Positions 1 to 14,157 of a stretch of 64,000 bases of DNA are shown here, one piece after another. Below the pieces are notes generated by a model. The model worked only from the letters and a program-made list of their open reading frames with translations. It was not told the DNA's origin and did no database searches. Source of the stretch: Didymodactylos carnosus. Lineage: Eukaryota; Rotifera; Eurotatoria; Philodinida; Philodinidae. Positions within the stretch are counted from its first letter, which is position 1. The number at the start of each line of letters is the position of its first letter. Both the position numbers and the translations under genes were made by a program. The stretch spans positions 28,672 through 92,671 of the forward strand of contig CAJNOQ010000038.1 in the NCBI GenBank assembly GCA_905250885.1, given 5' to 3'.

Positions 1-591
1 TCATAAATTTGTATAGTAAGTCGAGCAAAATCTAAATAGGGTACATCGTGTGCTGATGTTTCAAGAACATAAAAGATCAGATTCAACAAAACAAACTTAG
101 TATAAAATACTTCTTTTATATTGATACTTAAGAAGAAAACTGTAAAATTAGATAAACATCTGTTAGAAGTACTTGTATAGAATGCATTAAATATATGATA
201 ATCCTTGTCTAGTATTCATGAAAGCAATTGATTTTGATCTTATTATTCTTAAAGAGACACAATATCGACTAATCACGTAGGTGAAAACAACAGTGCCCAG
301 ATTTTGTTGTCTTTTATTCGATACTTTTGTATTTGTCTTTCTTTTTTTCGTAATCAACTTGTCTTCCACAGAATGAGTAAGAAAAAAAAACTATCTCCTT
401 TTTTAACATAAAAAAAATAAATATAACTGTACATACAGAATAGAAAAAGTGTACAGGAAAAAAATTTTTTGTTACTGTTCTGTATGTAATAACTCGGCTT
501 TTTTTTTTTCACCTTCTTATACATATTTCTCACGTATACACATAAAAAAATCTTTCTTTTTCTGCTGCGTGAGTGTTTGTGCACATTGGTG

Positions 592-630
<39 letters not shown>

Positions 631-762
631 TTTCGGTATCTACGTTCATTGAGAGGAAAGAGATGTAGACAAATATTACACATTATTACTAAATGTCTTT
701 TTAAAATAAAAATAAATATATTACCAACTTCAAATAATGATGATAAGATTCAAACTAAAATA
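1..762. other. Noncoding upstream region with GT microsatellite
   Basis: No gene is recognised here. The stretch is AT-rich and holds a (GT)n microsatellite at about 588-630, which makes spurious Cys/Val-rich open frames on both strands. It immediately precedes the synaptotagmin start codon and probably contains its promoter and 5' UTR, but no TATA box or other element can be asserted. Confidence 0.5.
588..630. repeat. (GT)n microsatellite
   Basis: Uninterrupted GT dinucleotides with one GC interruption, ending in GTATGTATG. It lies about 135 nt upstream of the predicted synaptotagmin ATG and is probably 5' UTR or promoter sequence. Confidence 0.9.
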
Positions 763-3708
<2,946 letters not shown>

Positions 3709-4851
3709 GTTGATAGTATTACCCATATAAAAATGTTCAATCATTCCAAAATTAAATACGAAAAATTAAAATTCCGATGCGTTTTTACTACTTCATTTTA
3801 GCGAACAAACAATGTTTGTGCAATATTATTCTATTTTATTTTATTTCTATTTTGGTTTCAATTATTGTCACGAGAAGATTTGTTCGTTTGTTTATTTTAC
3901 TTTATTTTTACTAGCGTAATCAGATCCTGTAGTTCTTCTTTAAACGTTGTCGTTGTAATTGTTTGGTATATACATAATATTATTTTTCAACCATCACAGT
4001 ATCTCTCGGTTAGGTTAATTTTCCTCTTTTCAAACTGTATTCTAAGACTCTTAAACTAAATGTTTAGTCGATAGGGTGAAATAATCGTCTATCCGATCGA
4101 GATATGAATGAACTTTCAGTTTATTATTTGTAATACTCTTTGGTTTTGCCCAATCAGCTACTTATTAGTGTTGGATTTACCTCATCAGCAGTCCTTACTA
4201 GAAACAACCTCGTTTTTAACCTAAAAACATATTGAAATATAATTATTATATTAAAAAACAGTATATTTTTAGTAATTTATCTAGTCGACATTGATACAAA
4301 ATACCATACACCTATTAATCCTATTTCTCTATTTTTCCTAAGTATGTTTTGTACTCTTGTTGTTATTTGTACGTACAATAAAATTTTCTTTTTATTGTGT
4401 TTAATTTCTCTCACTTCCTACTAACTATATATTTTTGTTTCTCTGTTATCTGAAAAAACAAGCTCGTTCAAAGAAAAGATGTGTTTGTTTGTTATACCGA
4501 TCTGTTGTGTATAATCCATGGATAAACTATTTTTTGCCATTTTTTAACTGGACAGATTTATTCTTTAGTATTTCGAAATTGACCGCAAGTGTCTAATCCG
4601 AAACTACATAAATATCTAAATTGCAAGATAAAAAGATACTATTAAACATTTATTTTGTTTAACCAATTATTAATAATAATTTAGCAATTGATCGAAGAAT
4701 AAAGGTAATCTAGTTTGTCATACTGAAATCAATTAGCAACAACCTGAAAATTGTCTTCGATTAACTAAATCACCAGCAATACACATTACGCATTGCATCA
4801 GTAACCAATAGAGTGGATGAATGAAATCTGATAATTACATATGATATGAGA
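3709..4851. other. Gene-free spacer after synaptotagmin
   Basis: Synaptotagmin 3' UTR and spacer. An AATAAA signal at about 4377-4382 lies roughly 670 nt after the stop codon and could be its polyadenylation signal. No coding signal or repeat structure was recognised in the rest. Confidence 0.4.
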
Positions 4852-4924
4852 CAGAGATGGATGAGTTTTTTATAAGACTCGGACTGTACTTAGAGTAAAA
4901 AGAGTGATGACTCGCCCATCCCTA
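4852..4924. mobile_element. 73-bp hAT-type mini-MITE (GAGTC family)
   Basis: Ends are CAGAGATGGATGAGT and, reverse-complemented, TAGGGATGGGCGAGT, an imperfect terminal inverted repeat of hAT style. The flanks are ATATGAGA (4844-4851) and AAATGAGA (4925-4932), a 7/8 match to an 8-bp target duplication. The same GAGTC-rich ends recur at about 10041 and at 46210-46578. It is non-autonomous, with no room for a gene. Confidence 0.75.
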
Positions 4925-5224
4925 AAATGAGATTTAACCACAAGTTGATACAAATTCATGATAAACAGGTGTAAACTGCTAGATTAACTTTGTATCAATC
5001 ATTGATCTTATTGTGGAGAATATCATACTAGATACGTATACATGAAAAATTAAAGTGATCATTATACTCAGAATTCAGATAACGATTTTCTTTCATTTCT
5101 GAATAATATTAGACAATCGGTTTCATTTAAACTTCCAGACAGAAAGTGGAGAAAACAATCAGCATATATGATAACTTGATGTCTTTTCGCACCTAATCCA
5201 CTCAACCAAATTCAAGCATATGAA

Positions 5225-6982
5225 AGGGCAGTCACTTGTCCTCGATAATGCAGTGGCAAATCAAACAGAAAATAAAGCCTCGCCGGCACACCATAAAGCC
5301 ATCATATCCATCAACAACGTGCGCACTCTCAGACATCCTGGCAAACTATATCAGCTCATCTCCGGATGCGTCAAAAACAATACTGATCTGTTTGGTGTCC
5401 AAGAATATCGCTGGCAAACACAAGAACAAGTTAGTATACACCTCGAAGTTCTGGACGACACAACGCGACGCTTCGAATACTCCTCAACGACAGCAGAAAG
5501 ACAAGGCGGCATCGGACTGTTCACAAGTCACAGACTAGTCAAACTCTCCTGCTCATCCGAGATGATATCTAAAATGACTGCACACTTTAAAGGCAACTCA
5601 ACAACAACCCTAATAACTATCTATGTACCAACGGAAGATAAAAGCAACACGAAGAAAGACGCCTTCTATGAAGATCTGCAAAAATGCACCACAATGTCCA
5701 CCATGTCCTAATCATTGTTGGCAATCTAAATGCAAGATTAGGTGAGACAGTCATTCGACAACCCATATGCACTTGACAGATACAAGTATCACGATACAAC
5801 CAACAACAACGACAGCCGTCTAGTCCACCACTGGGAAGCCTGCAACATGCGTTCAACATAAACGCGCTTTTCACAGCCAAAATCAAAAGCTTGGACCTGG
5901 CTACACGCAAATGGCCAAGCTAAAGCGCAGCTCGATCACATCCTAATCCATGGGAAGTAGCTCAACTCTATCAGAAACGTGCGAGCATACAATTCAGTCG
6001 AACTAAGTTCTGACCATCAAACGGTGCAAATCAGCCTCCGAGCTCCCAAAGACAGCAAATGTAAGTGCTTGGCGTTTGATTCGAGCGAACCCAAAGGAAA
6101 CTCCACTCTACACCCTAGACAAAAAATTTTTGGTAAAACTGGGTTCTTATCAGTTTCTTATAAGATTGTTTAAGATTTCCCATCGGCAGTCGTAAGTGTC
6201 TTATAAGAATCTGATAAAATTTTCATAAGAGGCTCTTAAGAAGAATTTAACAGATTTGGCTTTTACGATTTCTGTTATGATTAAGTTGTTTCTACTTGCT
6301 CTCAGATCTTTTCGGGCTAGTAAGTGCCATACTGGTCATTTATTCTCATGACTAAGTCGTATTCGTAGGACATTTACGACTGTTTATGGGAAATTTTAAA
6401 CAATCTTATATAAGAAACTGGTAAGACGCTTATAAGAATTTTATAAGATACTGATAAAAGACTTATACGTTTCTGGTAAGATTCTTACATAAGAATCATT
6501 CTCTAGGGCAAGCCCAATTCAACATCGAAGTTCAAAATCGTTACGAAATTCTGCTCACTGACAACCAGGACACTGATATTCAAGCGAAGTATGACAACTT
6601 CGAAAAGAGCGTAGAAGACAAAGTAACCAATCTAGTCGAGAAATTAAAGTGGAAGAAACAAAGAACTAGGTCTCAACCAACACAGCTGATCTCTTAAAAA
6701 AGAGCAACAAGGCGAAGACCACAGACAAGCAAAATCCAAACGTGGCGACCAAAAACCGTTGGCACTAACTCGAAGATCTGCTCGACAGGTCTTATGAGAA
6801 TGACGAAGTTCAATTCCTGGAAGGCAAACTCGAACAGCTGAAGAAAGCAGTCGCCTGAAACCGACTAAGAACGACGTAGGCCTTTGTAAACGGGATAGAT
6901 GGCAAGCATCAAACAGCAGCTTATCTAACGTCAAAAGAGCAGACGGCACCGCAATCAATACTACTGCAGGACTAAAAAATTG
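5225..6982 (+). pseudogene. Decayed LINE endonuclease (EEP/APE-like) fragment
   Basis: Remnant of a non-LTR retrotransposon endonuclease of the endonuclease/exonuclease/phosphatase fold (the family often annotated craniofacial development protein 2-like). The first open stretch (5220-5708) shows VRTLRHPGKLYQL, GVQEYRW (catalytic Glu region), GGIGLF and IYVPTEDK. After a frameshift near 5700 come IIVGNLNARLG (GDFNARLG-like metal site), RYKYHDTTNNN, AQLDHILI and SSDH (catalytic Asp-His). After an inserted MITE (6113-6508) the reading resumes with AQFNIEVQNRYEIL and, further on, RADGTAINTTAGLKN. Several frameshifts and stops make it dead. No reverse transcriptase domain is seen, so it is 3'-truncated or replaced by the repeat that starts near 6985. 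Base composition is visibly less AT-rich than the surroundings, as expected for a relatively recent insertion. Confidence 0.85.
6113..6508. mobile_element. 396-bp MITE inserted in LINE fragment
   Basis: Ends CCCTAGA and TCTAGGG are inverted. Inside, roughly 40-bp arms pair: TCTTATCAGTTTCTTATAAG on the left against CTTATATAAGAAACTGGTAAG on the right. The interior is full of the word CTTATAAG and variants. It splits the LINE reading frame between STLHP and AQFNIEV. The target duplication is unclear (possibly only CA on both sides), so its superfamily is not assigned. Confidence 0.75.
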
Positions 6983-6984
6983 AC

Positions 6985-7500
6985 TTTTAATCAGCGAAAA
7001 ACTGTTCAAAATCAGCGTTAACAGTCACCGTCTTTTATTCGTTACTTTACCGTGTATCACGGTCAAAAAACAGACATTTAACGGTATGTGCTTGAAACTG
7101 AAATTCCCATCGACCGTTAACACATCGTTTGAACAAACAATATGTCAATAAAAATATAGTGAAATACTCAAATTTGTTTGAATTGAAAAATCTACTTGTA
7201 GTTATCACTCAGAAAGAAGCTGACTTTAGCAAACATCGGAAAATAGGTTGGTAACTGTGAAAAATAGGCTGAAAACGAACATCGTAAAACGTTGATTTGT
7301 TGATCGCTGCTACTTTTAGGCACTAGTACCTGTCCACTCTAAGTGTCTCAAAACGGTCACAAAATTGTCTTAATGGCCTAAAAGTCTCCATTAATAGGCA
7401 CTGGATGAGATTAATTGTCTACTAAATATCGATAGATATTTAGTAAACAATTAATTTCACCGCTTTTGATGTCCTAGGAAACTATGTATAATAACTTTTC
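6985..7500. repeat. TTAACGG-family dispersed repeat, copy A
   Basis: It shares blocks with 29537-30055 (copy B): AAAACAGACATTTAACGGTATG.., CTTGAAACTGAAATT, GACCGTTAACACATCG and a terminal block resembling GATTAATT..CACC..TTTTCGATG. It also shares GTCTTTTATTCGTTACTT with about 12580-12600. Ends and superfamily are unresolved and no coding potential was seen. It abuts the LINE fragment and could be part of the same composite insertion. Confidence 0.6.
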
Positions 7501-8491
7501 CTAATAGCGTATAACGGACATCCACGAGAGTAACAAATATAAGAAAAAATTTATTCAGTTGTCTACACAAACATCAATTGTGTTGAAGATGTATATAAAA
7601 CGTGATGATTACTGATTCTCATATCCTCTGATAGTGTTTTGATCACCGTTCGACTAAACTTAATAATAGAAGTGATGCTATATTTGTTGTCGATTAGACA
7701 TCAACTGTATGATAATGATGATGGCAATGGAAAATAATATTTTAAGCAATTGCATAACCTTCACTCTCATTTAGTCTGTGTAGATAGAAGAACGTAGAAC
7801 AAAGAAGAGATTTGAAGTGTTTCGAGTTATCAGAATGTTTTAGTATATTTAACAAACATATCAAGTTGTCCTAGGCAATCTGCATTCATACTCATACAAA
7901 TAGGAAGTATAACCTCTGTGATTCTGCAATAAACAACTCAATTTTAGAAATAGTTTACTTCAGTTACCAAATATAATCTATACAGTATCATATCTTTAAA
8001 TGAATATTATCATTGACTTTATAAAGTCAAAATAGTAAAACATGATCCTAATCATTTCGTAAATACTAAACATTTTTCATACAATGAATCGTGTTAGTGA
8101 ATCAGTATAAGTTCACGGTCAGATATACAAATTTTCTGCAAATGAGATCAGAGAGAAAAGTCATATATAGATAATGTTTTTTAAATAGTCTAACATTCTA
8201 TGATTTCATTTTTATTGCTTTAAGCTTTCTAATCAGCAATAATTTTTAAAAATGTTAACATATTCTCAGGTATCACTTTAAAGTTCAATATGTTTATACT
8301 GTTAATGTTAAAAAAATCTAAAAACTTGTAGTTACCAGGACAATCGACAGAAGAGAAAAGCGAAGAAGAAAAAAAATTCTTATTTTGATTAGGAAAGGAA
8401 AAATAACATGAAAAATAAAACAGTGGAGGAATAGACACATACACACGCACACATTTGTCTATAATTATTTGTCACGGGGTTTCTATGTGTA
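7500..8491. other. Gene-free spacer before MORN2-like gene
   Basis: AT-rich sequence with no recognised gene. It includes the presumed promoter and 5' UTR of the following gene. Confidence 0.4.
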
Positions 8492-9125
8492 ATGACAACA
8501 AACGAATACGCTAATAATTCTCAAAATAATTTTGAAAATCGAGCAACACCACAATCTCAATCTCGTCGGGGAATATTTGTCTTTCCAAATGGTGATAAAT
8601 ATGATGGAGAATATATTGTCACAGAACAAGGAAAAATACAACGACAAGGACAAGGTATAATATAGCTTCGAAATTTCTGAAGTCAGGATTTGATCAAAAA
8701 GATACTTAACTTTTGAAAGTAGTATTTAACTAAGAAAAAAATCACAAACGTAAATGCATAGAGAAGAGTCTTATCAATTTTATTCTGTAACCAATCCGAA
8801 TAATCATAATTATTTTTTTTTTCTAGGAAAACATATCGGACAAGATGGTTTAGTATATGATGGACAATGGAGAAATGATTTGATGAACGGTCGAGGACTA
8901 TTGACACATGATGATGGCTCTCAATATGATGGTGAATTTGTTGATAATTATTTTCAAGGACAAGGCACATATTCATGGACGGATGGTGCCAAATATACAG
9001 GAAAATTTGTCGGATCAAAAGCAGAAGGCGAAGCAGAATATCAAGGACCACAATTAGGTTTTGTTCCATTTATTGGTCAAGCAAATGGACAAGAAGCCAC
9101 ACTAAGATATAAAATTACATCTTAG
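8492..9125 (+). CDS. MORN2: MORN repeat protein, MORN2-like
   Basis: Two exons, 8492-8654 and 8827-9125 (phase-1 junction inside GQG-KH), giving 153 aa; vertebrate MORN2 is about 79 aa, so this one has an extra N-terminal half. Consecutive MORN units can be read: PNGDKYDGEYI, GLVYDGQWRND..GRG, DGSQYDGEFVDNYFQGQG and DGAKYTGKFVGSKAEGEAEY, followed by the MORN2-type tail ending in ATLRYKIT. MORN2 homologues are linked to acrosome/sperm function and LC3-associated phagocytosis in mammals; that role here is only inferred. The ATG at 8492 is the first in frame after upstream stops. An AATAAA lies just after the stop codon (about 9154). No strong acceptor is visible immediately upstream of this ATG, unlike most genes here. 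Confidence 0.85.
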
Positions 9126-9965
9126 CATTGGACTAAATCTACACTATTAAATGAAATAAAATGTCGATCTCAAAATAATATACTGTACTAATCTTACTCT
9201 ATTGTTTCAATTTTGAGACGATTGTCTGATTAATATTACATTCTAAAGCTATGCAAAAACCCTGTATTCTAGAGCTTTAGTGCGGACTTGTTATAAAATC
9301 TATACCAAATTTAATTAATGAGTAACACTAAATATTGATTGATTTTTTATAAATGGGTGAATATTATGTATTACGAGTCAGATTGAAAATTTAGTTGTAA
9401 AAGTCAACCAAATCTATTTTATTTTTCTAGATTACAGAATGAGAACTAATAATGAAATAAATCTTCAACACAGAACTATTAATGAGATGTAGTAATTTGA
9501 TAAATAGAAATCAAATATTCAGCAAACAAATTTCATTGAATCAGTTCAAAATCTAGTCGAAATATTTATTGACGAAGGGTATCACGCTCCCTCTTTTTTG
9601 ACCTTGTTGATCAATATACGGCCCAATGTCCAGTTCAGCTAGAATGCTTATCATTTGAATATGCAATCGAGAAAAATATCGATGTATTTTTGCCCAGAAT
9701 CGTCTCACATAATCGTCTATGGGTTTTCGAGAGACCCAGATTGTTATATCTAGGCTAAAGATCAGATCGAGCCTAAAGTTTCACCGTAGATAATTCAGAT
9801 ACTATTTGAGATTCTACGGTTGTCTTTCTTCAATGCCTATAAACTGCTCTTATTTGTATTTCGATTTCGATATTTTGTCGGATGATCCATTGACTGTTCC
9901 TGTTTCGTCATAAAAATTTGGTTCTTGCCTAAATCGATGGAGAAATGTGTAGAAAATATTTATTA
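9126..9965. other. Gene-free spacer after MORN2-like gene
   Basis: 3' UTR and AT-rich intergenic DNA. I see no coding signal or clear repeat. Confidence 0.4.
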
Positions 9966-10376
9966 CAGGAAAGAAAGAGAAGAACATAAAAAACATAAAA
10001 GTCTCATTAAAACTGCTGAAAAATGATGTTCTGGAATAGGTATGGGCGAGTCCGAGTCCTTAACATTAAGAACCGAGTCCGAGTCTCGAGTCCATTTCAA
10101 GTCCGGCAAGTCTTTTAGATTGATTCTTTTTTGATGAGTGTGGTTTATTTCTCTTTTTTAATTTACTGAGTCCTGGATAGATATTTGATTTTTTAATAAG
10201 TCAATTCAATAGTCAATTTCTCTTGGTTTGATTGTTTAAAGCACTTCGATTCCTACACGATGAAGCTGTCGGAAAAAACTCCTGATCCGGAGTACATAAC
10301 TTGACTTTTTATAGTTAGGTTTCTAGAACATCATTTTTCAACAATTTTAATGAGCCTTTCATGTTTATCTCTCCTG
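9966..10376. mobile_element. Foldback element split by GAGTC-family hAT-like insertion
   Basis: The outer arms at about 9966-10040 and 10320-10376 are reverse complements (CTCATTAAAACTGCTGAAAA against TTTTCAACAATTTTAATGAG). Between them, at 10041, begins a hAT-like end (TAGGTATGGGCGAGTCCGAG) followed by several CGAGTCCGAGTC words. The junction words are TTCTGGAA on the left and TTCTAGAA on the right, a 7/8 direct match that is also a palindrome. The right end of the inner element is not convincing, so it may be truncated. Confidence 0.6.
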
Positions 10377-13275
10377 ATAGAAAAGTCTGTTAGTTACCCA
10401 AATCACTTTCGAAAACTATACTTTTTGTTCTCGGGTTGGAAAAAAAATCAAAGGGAAAGGGTTTTTCTATAATTTTTTTCTTTATATTTTGAATAGATAT
10501 TGTTTTTTCTGTTATTCTAGTTGTATGATTTGAGAAAAACGAGCCCAATTCAACATACGATATATTTAACTGACTACAAAGAGAAAATATTACTTTTGCT
10601 TCAACATATAAATTTAAATATGATATCACTGTTTACCATACAGAAAAAAACGATATATTTCTAACAGATTTATATTACTGAATAGAATTTATATCATGTC
10701 TGAATAATTCTTCAGTATAACCATTCGTCCATCATATACGGATCGTATTTTATTTGAAGAACAACAGTTTAAGTCAGTTTAAGCTTTAAATTATCGGTAG
10801 TTATCGAATGTTTGGAACAGAGATCACCTCGATTGGATTTCACTTTACACATAAGTACAGTACATTTTGATTCACTCTACTGTATACACTTGAGTGTTCT
10901 ATTTTATTATTTTGTGTGTCTGTTAGGCTGTACACCAAATATATCGATTACTAAATGTATTTATATTTTTAACATATTTATACTATTCAAACATTTTGTT
11001 TATATAATAAGACAAAAACAATTTTAGATTGGAACGCAAGTACGCTTCTCGAATACTGTCAAAGGCGCAATACGACAGCTATATAAATACAGCTCGACCG
11101 ATTATCAGTGGAGAGTCAAGCCAATCACGAAAAATCAATGAAAAAAACCAGTTTATTCAATCAGAACTGAATCAGCTGATATGCTTCATTATTAGACGCA
11201 TGTATTTTTTCAAATAAATTCTGTGCTGAAAAATCCAATTTCAGAAGCGAAAATTCGAAATAACAGCTAACAAAACGACGAAAACACGCTAACCTTCTCC
11301 ATATAACCTACGGTAATATCTGAATGAATTTAAAGCTCATGACTCTGCTATGTTTCGTTACATATAGCTCGTAGATTTCATGGCGATACCCAAATTCTCT
11401 GATTTTACATCCTATTTCATCAATATTCTGCCACATAACGATCGAAACACATAGAACATAAAACATCATCGCACAAAGAAACCCGATTTCAAATCAATTT
11501 CCTTTCACCTAACTTGTTAAGCGCTGAATAAATTTTCACTTAGGAGTATTGTAGAAAAAATTTGTTTCTGAGGCAGAAATTGTTTTCTGAAATGAAAATG
11601 AGAAAATTCCGTCAAAAATGCTGTTAAAAATTGATTAATCTTCACGATCTCAACGACTCAGCCCCCTGAAAGCTCATGTGACACATTAACAATAATGACG
11701 TCTAGCAGCTCTCCTGTATCCCGAATATTTAGACTGATTTTGATATATTCCTTATAAAAAATCAGAAAATAATAGAAAAACTGCAAAAAAAGGAGGTTCT
11801 GTACTAGAACATCTACTGCACTCATTTAAGTCAGTCCCAGTGTCTCATGTACCTACCGTCGTTTCTGAGAAAAATAAGCCAACAGGTTTAATGGAGAAAG
11901 AGAATAATAAAATACTAATAAACTTGATGAGTGTTGCTTAGCAACCGGTTGTTTTTTACTGGCCGGTTATATAAGTCTTAAGAGTTCCTCTTGCGCCTTA
12001 ATTAAAAATGAATTTAGGTAGAGTAGCCACGACTCAGTCATGTCTTTTGACATCACTACTGATTGCTAGGATTAATTTAATGTTAATATTTTAATTATTG
12101 TTGGACAAGTGAACTTATCACCATTTCGAGATTATAGATTTATTTATTAATGTCGATTTGTTACATTCAAATATATTTGTGTACAACTGACATTTGAATA
12201 CGAAGAATTGAGCAAGTTTTCAATAATGATATGTAAATATTATCCGTAATTATTGATCATTATCGTTTTTTAAGTTTGTTGTTCGAACGCACTTGTATCG
12301 CTAATTTATTCACTCATTATCAAAACATACCATAAAACATTATTACTTTCTTATAGTTGGTTATGGTCAAACATCTTGATTAAAATAAGAAAATACTTAA
12401 TTAATAATGATGCTATTTTTAGATACATGTATCTGATATAGAATGTTCAAAATGATGTGTTAATGATCGATGTGAATTTCAGTTTCAAGTACATACAGTT
12501 AAACGTCTGTTTTGACCATAAAGCACTGCCTATTTTATCCTGATAAGTGAATTAGAATGAGAACAGCTTGTTAACGGTCAACGTCTTTTATTCGTTACTT
12601 CACATCATAAACTTTAGTCCTGCAGATGGCATCACATTACGTTAGTCACTTTAAAGAAGTAAAAGAACACAATCAGAATACTTTAGTCTTTTTTACATCA
12701 TACAGGTATCAACGGTCAAAGAGATATATTGTCATTATTAAATAATTTATGTCGCTACTGCCAGAGACGCCATTATTCAGTTCGTTGTTATAGTTTTATT
12801 CTTCTAATTGGTGGAAATTCTGAGTGCTGCAAATGAAACTAGGGAAAGAATTCGCTAAGTTTGTGTGCTTGGTTATGATTATGTGTAAATGAAATAAATA
12901 AATATATGGATTTTTGTGAAGTATGGACTGTCTTATTTGATAGATTTGTTTTTTTCTTCTTGTTTCTGAAGTTTATGTCACAACTCATATTCACATAATA
13001 AGAAAAGTAATATTCAAAATCATCTGTTCAGTTTGATTCTCTTTCAATATGATTTATGTTTCATCTTTAAAATTCTTCACACACGAATCGGGTTTGCGAG
13101 AAATCAAACTGTGATGAGATGCCCATATGAATGTGGATTTTGAAATGCTTCAGACGAAGAAAAAAAAGTTAAATGCTTACTGTTAAAAATGTTTGTTGTT
13201 GAAATAAACTATGGTTCATTTTTATTCTTCAGATAACACAAAATCTTGTAAAAATTATAGTATTCTACATCAGTT
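10377..13275. other. Gene-free spacer, 2.9 kb
   Basis: No supported gene. It contains a partial copy of the TTAACGG-family repeat at about 12563-12610 (GTTAACGGTCAACG, then CTTTTATTCGTTACTT). Open stretches near 10812-11217 have no homologue I recognise and no convincing splice partners. The last 60 nt carry the acceptor-like site upstream of the next gene. Confidence 0.45.
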
Positions 13276-13734
13276 ATGTCAAAGAATTTTAGCGAAGAAG
13301 AACTTGATAATTTTCGTCAATGTTTTCAGTTATTTGCTCCACAAGGTTATGTTGATACATCCGACAAGCTGTGTTTTATCATGCGATCATTAAAAATGGC
13401 ACCTACGCTCGTGGAATTAAAGCGATATTTCAACAAATATAAAAAAGATTCAAATATTGTCGAATTTGATGATTTTTTAAAAATCGTACTTGAACATCGT
13501 TCAGTCGAGAAATCAGCACAAGAAATATTACAAGCATTTCAAGGTTATGATCAACAACGATACGGTTATATCGATTCAAAAGAATTAAGACGGATATTAA
13601 CACAAACCGGAGAAAAATTAGCGGATAGAGATGTTGACCTTATGCTACGTGAACTCAATGTGGGTAACGACGGCCGAGTATTTTACGAGAATCTTGTTCA
13701 AATGTTAATGAATCCGTTGCCAACTCGACGATAA
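13276..13734 (+). CDS. CALML4: Calmodulin-like protein, CALML4-type
   Basis: Intronless frame of 152 aa, the length of calmodulin-family proteins. Features aligned with CALML4: N-terminal FSEEELDNFRQCFQLF, MRSLKMAPTLVELKRYF, FDDFLKIV, EILQAFQGYDQQRYGYIDSKELRRIL, TGEKLADRDVDLMLREL and YENLVQML. The four EF-hand frames are recognisable, but the Ca2+ loops have lost most acidic ligands (APQGYVDTSDKL, NVGNDGRVFYEN). The third (YDQQRYGYIDSKE) is the closest to a functional loop. Such proteins usually serve as structural light chains, for example mammalian CALML4 with myosin-7B; a partner here is inference. A strong acceptor-like tract (TTTTTATTCTTCAG) ends 43 nt upstream of the ATG. Confidence 0.85.
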   Translation: MSKNFSEEELDNFRQCFQLFAPQGYVDTSDKLCFIMRSLKMAPTLVELKRYFNKYKKDSNIVEFDDFLKIVLEHRSVEKSAQEILQAFQGYDQQRYGYIDSKELRRILTQTGEKLADRDVDLMLRELNVGNDGRVFYENLVQMLMNPLPTRR

Positions 13735-14157
13735 GTTTATTTTAATGATGAAAATACTGATACACATTCCATTTTTTTTCTATGCAATATTTTAATATTT
13801 TGTTTCTTTTTCAATATTTATGTGAAAATTTCTCATAATGTAACAGATAAATTGAGTGATTTGCTTATTGTTTATGCTTGGGTTAATTAGTACTTCTCTT
13901 TTTTATCCGGACAGTGTATGAGAAGTAATCGAACTTTTTCATAAAATAGGATATAATTTGAATTATGTCAATCTACTGTAATGCTGCTGCATTTTGCAGT
14001 AAATAAGGAGATATCTCATTTGTCTACAGGATATGTCTGTGTGAATATTTGCCTGTTGCTGCCTTTCGTTGTTGTGTGTATAAAAATATAGATGATTTAT
14101 CTTTTTTTTGTAGATTTTACAGATCTTTATTAGAACAAACAGCAAAGCATTTTAAAC
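13735..14157. other. Spacer between CALML4-like gene and CCT3
   Basis: Short intergenic region with no gene. A T-run followed by GTAG at 14111-14113 is a strong acceptor 44 nt upstream of the CCT3 ATG, suited to a 5' UTR intron or trans-splicing. Confidence 0.5.

Noticed and set aside
10812-11217. Two open stretches with a possible acceptor at about 11027
   Set aside because: No family recognised, no matching donor phase, and the frames end in stops without gene context.
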